A stretch of DNA of 64,000 nucleotides, taken from Tardiphaga sp. GTDB taxonomy: Bacteria; Pseudomonadota; Alphaproteobacteria; Rhizobiales; Xanthobacteraceae. Of the stretch, positions 61,087 to 64,000 are shown in pieces. The position numbers and the translations under genes were made by a program. The notes beneath the pieces are model-generated. The model had not been told where the DNA came from, did no database searches, and saw only the letters and a list, made by a program, of their open reading frames with translations. Every line of letters starts with the position of its first letter. Within the stretch, counting starts at the first letter, position 1. The DNA is taken from positions 42,869-106,868 of the forward strand of contig JASBVG010000005.1 in the NCBI GenBank assembly GCA_030147505.1. The letters run 5' to 3'.

Positions 61087-63075
61087 ATGCGTTTCACGCC
61101 CCACTTTCTCGAAGAGCTGCGCGCCCGGCTTCCGGTTTCGGAAGTCGTGGGCAAACGCGTCAAGCTGAAGAAGGCGGGGCGGGAGTGGAAGGGCCTGTCG
61201 CCGTTCCAGCAGGAGAAGACGCCGTCCTTCACGGTGAACGACCAGAAGCAGTTCTACCACGACTTCTCCACCGGCAGGCACGGCAACATCTTCGACTTCG
61301 TGATGGAGACCGAAGGCGTCTCCTTCGTCGAGGCCGTCGAACGGCTGGCCTCCATGGCCGGCCTGCAGATTCCCGCCGCCACGCCCGATGCCGCGCGGCA
61401 GGAGCAGCGCCGCAGGACGCTGCATGACGTCATGGAGATCGCCGCAAAGTTCTTCCAGGACACACTGACGTCGCGGCATGGCGCGCAGGCGCGCGGCTAT
61501 CTCGCCGACCGCGGCATCGGCCCGCAGACGCAGCTTCAGTTCCGCATGGGCTATGCGCCGGAGGATCGCTTCGCGCTGAAGGAGCATCTCGGCGCCGCCG
61601 GCATTCCCGTGCCGGACATGATCGAGACCGGCATGCTGATCGGCGGCGACGATATTCCGGTGCCCTATGATCGCTTCCGCGATCGCGTGATGTTTCCCAT
61701 CAGCGACGCGCGCGGGCGCATCATCGCCTTCGGCGGCCGCGCGCTGAAGAAGGACGTCCCGGCGAAGTATCTCAATTCGCCGGAGACGCCGCTCTTCCAC
61801 AAGGGCGACAACCTCTACAATTTCCCGATGGCCCGCAAAGCCGCGCATGATGGTGCGCCGATCGTCGTGGTCGAAGGCTATGTGGACGTCATTGCCATGG
61901 TCGGCGTCGGTTTCCCCGGCGCCGTCGCGCCGCTTGGCACCGCGCTCACCGAGAACCAGTTGCAGCTGCTCTGGAAGATGGTCGACGAGCCCATCCTCTG
62001 TTTCGACGGCGACCGCGCCGGCCAGAAGGCGGCATGGCGCGCGGCGGAGCTGGCGCTGCCGCATCTCAAGCCCGGCAAGAGCCTGCGCTTTGCCATTCTG
62101 CCGGAAGGGCAGGACCCCGACGATCTCGCCCGCTCCGGCGGGCGCGGTGCCATTGAGGACGTCATCGCCGCCGCCGGCACTCTGTCCGATCTGATCTGGG
62201 CCCGCGAGATCGCCGCCGGGGATTTCTCCACCCCCGAGCGCCGCGCCGCGCTGGAAGCCCGCATCAACGAGATCTCGACCGTCATCCGCGACGATGTCGT
62301 GAAGAAATACTACCGCCAGGATCTCGCCGATCGCCTCTACCGCCAGTTTGGCGGCGGCGCCAAGGGCGGCAGCGGTTACCGCAGCGGCGGCCAGCAGGGC
62401 CAATTCCAGCGCGCCCCGCAGCGCCAGTTTCCCCCCCGAATCAGTGGCAACAATCGCGGCGTGCCGCCCACGGCGAGCCAGATGCTCGGCCGCGGCCCCT
62501 ATCAGGCGATTAGTCCACAGCTTGCGACGTCCTCCATCATGCGGGGCCAGCGCAGTGCCGTCTCGCGGCGCGAGGCGCTGATCCTGCAGAGCCTGATCAA
62601 CCATCCCTGGCTCCTGCACGACCGGCTCGAGGAGGTTGCGGCGCTCGAGCTGGCGCATCCGGAGATGCATCGGCTGCGTGCCGGCATCATCGCCGCCTTC
62701 GCCCATGAGCATTATCACGGCGACGAATCCGAGCAAAGCGCGGAAATGCGTGAAGACCTGGTAAAGGCCGGATTATCCGAGCAATTACAGATGGTTGAGC
62801 GGGCGAATTCGGTTCAGGCGGTGTGGGCGGCGCAGCCGGGGGCGGCGCAGGAAGACGTTTTGGCCACCTGGATGCAGCTCGTCGCCTTGCATCGCCAGTA
62901 CCACTCATTACTTAGGGAGCTCAAGGATGCCGAGCTCGCATTGGGCGCGGAGGCCAGTGAAACCAATTATGGTTGGCTCCGCGACGTCAAGGCCCGGCTT
63001 GCCGAGGTGGACGGGACCGAGGCGCTGATCGAAGGGTTTGGCGAGTTGTCGGGTCGGTTCCAGCGCAGCCAGTGA
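61087..63075 (+). CDS. dnaG: DNA primase DnaG (zinc ligands of the N-terminal ribbon replaced)
   Basis: 662 aa, makes RNA primers at the replication fork. The N-terminal domain keeps the shape of the zinc ribbon but not its ligands: the usual C-P-F-H is S-P-F-Q (38-41) and C-F-G-C is D-F-S-T (59-62). The catalytic core is intact (RGIIAFGGRAL-type segment, TOPRIM VVVEGYVDVIAM with its Glu, FDGDRAGQKAAW). A Gly/Gln-rich linker (about 420-455) leads to the C-terminal DnaB-binding helices. Upstream of rpoD, the order of the macromolecular synthesis operon, though with a 280-bp gap. Confidence 0.96.
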   Translation: MRFTPHFLEELRARLPVSEVVGKRVKLKKAGREWKGLSPFQQEKTPSFTVNDQKQFYHDFSTGRHGNIFDFVMETEGVSFVEAVERLASMAGLQIPAATPDAARQEQRRRTLHDVMEIAAKFFQDTLTSRHGAQARGYLADRGIGPQTQLQFRMGYAPEDRFALKEHLGAAGIPVPDMIETGMLIGGDDIPVPYDRFRDRVMFPISDARGRIIAFGGRALKKDVPAKYLNSPETPLFHKGDNLYNFPMARKAAHDGAPIVVVEGYVDVIAMVGVGFPGAVAPLGTALTENQLQLLWKMVDEPILCFDGDRAGQKAAWRAAELALPHLKPGKSLRFAILPEGQDPDDLARSGGRGAIEDVIAAAGTLSDLIWAREIAAGDFSTPERRAALEARINEISTVIRDDVVKKYYRQDLADRLYRQFGGGAKGGSGYRSGGQQGQFQRAPQRQFPPRISGNNRGVPPTASQMLGRGPYQAISPQLATSSIMRGQRSAVSRREALILQSLINHPWLLHDRLEEVAALELAHPEMHRLRAGIIAAFAHEHYHGDESEQSAEMREDLVKAGLSEQLQMVERANSVQAVWAAQPGAAQEDVLATWMQLVALHRQYHSLLRELKDAELALGAEASETNYGWLRDVKARLAEVDGTEALIEGFGELSGRFQRSQ

Positions 63076-63355
63076 TCAACATTTGCTGCGGACGGAATCG
63101 TTGCCAATGGCAAAAAGACTCGCCAAAACCATGGTTTGGCGGCACAAACAGGGTTAATCCGGGCTTAAGCCCTTCACGGGTAAAGCCTTGAGCAGAGATT
63201 GAATAGCCGAGACCGACGAACCGGGTATGACGATGAGGGTGGCGAAAGGCAAGCGCCGCCCTTTGCGCGTCATCCATAACGCAAGTCGCTTGGCACGAGA
63301 GATGAGATGACGGGGCGTGTGCGCCTCCGGCGTGAGCGCGTTTCAGGAGCATTGA
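63076..63355. other. dnaG-rpoD intergenic region
   Basis: 280 bp without a gene. Near-palindrome CGCCAAAACC/ATGGTTTGGCG (63121-63141) and the palindrome GGGCTTAAGCCC (63161-63172) can fold, but neither is followed by a T-run. It probably holds an rpoD promoter; I cannot place its -35/-10. Confidence 0.4.
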
Positions 63356-64000
63356 ATGGCCACCAAGGCAAAGACGCTGCAGACCAAGGACAAGGAAAAA
63401 GACGCGGCAGCCGATGCGCCCGAGAAGGATGCCGCCGAAGCGCCGTCGCCATTGCTCGATCTGTCCGATGCGGCCGTCAAGAAGATGATCAAGCAGGCCA
63501 AGAAGCGCGGCTTCGTGACCTTCGATCAGCTCAATGAAGTGCTGCCTTCCGATCAGACCTCGCCCGAACAGATCGAAGACATCATGTCGATGCTCTCCGA
63601 GATGGGCATCAATGTCGCCGAGAACGACGACGCGGACGAGGAAGAGAAGCAGGACGACGACGACGAGACCGACAACGAACTCGTCGAGGTCACGTCCAAG
63701 GCCGTCACCGAAGTCAAGAAGTCGGAGCCGGGCGAGCGCACCGACGATCCCGTGCGCATGTATCTGCGCGAGATGGGCACCGTCGAGCTGTTGTCGCGCG
63801 AAGGCGAAATCGCCATCGCCAAGCGCATCGAGGCCGGCCGCGAGGCGATGATCGCGGGTCTCTGCGAAAGCCCGCTGACCTTCCAGGCCATCATCATCTG
63901 GCGCGACGAACTCAACGAAGGCAAGATCTTCCTTCGCGACATCATCGATCTCGAAGCGACCTATGCCGGCCCCGAAGGCAAGGGCGGCGTCAATCCCGCT
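63356..64000 (+). CDS. rpoD: RNA polymerase primary sigma factor RpoD, N-terminal part
   Basis: First 215 codons; the gene runs off the right edge. Ala/Lys/Glu-rich leader, then region 1.1 (SDAAVKKMIKQAKKRGFVTF, QLNEVLP), an acidic stretch (NDDADEEEKQDDDDETDNE), region 1.2 DDPVRMYLREMGTVELLSRE and GEIAIAKRIEAGR, and the start of the non-conserved insertion. This order is specific to the housekeeping sigma factor. AGGAG eight bases before the ATG. DNA-binding regions 2-4 are outside the window. Confidence 0.95.
   Translation, partial: MATKAKTLQTKDKEKDAAADAPEKDAAEAPSPLLDLSDAAVKKMIKQAKKRGFVTFDQLNEVLPSDQTSPEQIEDIMSMLSEMGINVAENDDADEEEKQDDDDETDNELVEVTSKAVTEVKKSEPGERTDDPVRMYLREMGTVELLSREGEIAIAKRIEAGREAMIAGLCESPLTFQAIIIWRDELNEGKIFLRDIIDLEATYAGPEGKGGVNPA

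Noticed and set aside
61078..62736. 552-codon open frame on the minus strand
   Set aside because: Antisense to dnaG.
1..64000. CRISPR arrays, insertion sequences, prophage genes
   Set aside because: No regularly spaced repeats, no transposase or phage structural genes were recognised.

Overview
The window looks like chromosomal DNA of an alphaproteobacterium of the Bradyrhizobium / Rhodopseudomonas / Nitrobacter / Afipia group (Nitrobacteraceae). The pointers are high GC, dnaG followed by rpoD, a short dimeric-type chlorite dismutase that resembles (from memory) the Nitrobacter enzyme, several branched-chain-amino-acid-type ABC systems, betaine-lipid genes, and dispersed palindromic repeats of the kind common in this family. 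No plasmid, phage, transposase or CRISPR signature was seen. Genus and species cannot be fixed from the window alone.

Layout. 1-7.5 kb: housekeeping and fatty-acid genes (start of a crotonase, acyl-CoA dehydrogenase, HAD phosphatase, TIGR02301 protein, NUDIX, SRAP/YedK-type DNA-protein crosslink protein, GNAT, D-2-hydroxyacid FAD dehydrogenase, TsaC/Sua5), then tRNA-Pro(CGG) at 7580. 8.3-20.2 kb: a catabolic island. A leftward unit (ferredoxin reductase, IclR regulator, 5-carboxymethyl-2-hydroxymuconate isomerase) diverges from a rightward unit (Rieske oxygenase, glutamine-synthetase-like ligase, LIV-type ABC transporter with an amidohydrolase inserted). The shared intergenic region carries two inverted copies of a 16-bp motif. 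20.2-23.8 kb: membrane lipid genes, a flippase-like protein and divergent btaB/btaA for the betaine lipid DGTS. 23.9-28.5 kb: a second complete, leftward LIV-type ABC operon.

28.9-41.9 kb: small hypotheticals, then a second catabolic island: M20 deacylase, GabT-type aminotransferase, acetylpolyamine amidohydrolase and a GntR/FCD regulator leftward; class II aldolase, complete peptide-type ABC transporter and a hydroxyacid dehydrogenase rightward. The whole set fits import and degradation of N-acylated amines. 42-45.8 kb: aldo/keto reductase, then nikR divergent from a TonB receptor with a perfect GTATGA-N16-TCATAC operator, a nickel-controlled outer membrane uptake unit. 45.8-60.8 kb: mostly single genes (exported lactonase, aminotransferase, CPA2 antiporter, RibB-type protein, glutaryl-CoA dehydrogenase, metallo-beta-lactamase fold hydrolase, small membrane proteins, DUF1499 protein, acyl-CoA synthetase, LysE/RhtB exporter, N-formylglutamate amidohydrolase, gamma-glutamylcyclotransferase-like protein, MFS transporter, chlorite dismutase). 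61-64 kb: dnaG and the start of rpoD, running off the right edge.

Four very short membrane-protein genes (8084-8212, 41748-41873, 53856-54017, 54014-54211) are called; three of them start with TTG or GTG behind good Shine-Dalgarno sequences. Eight palindromic repeat elements lie between genes. All functional calls rest on reading motifs and gene order; no database search was possible.
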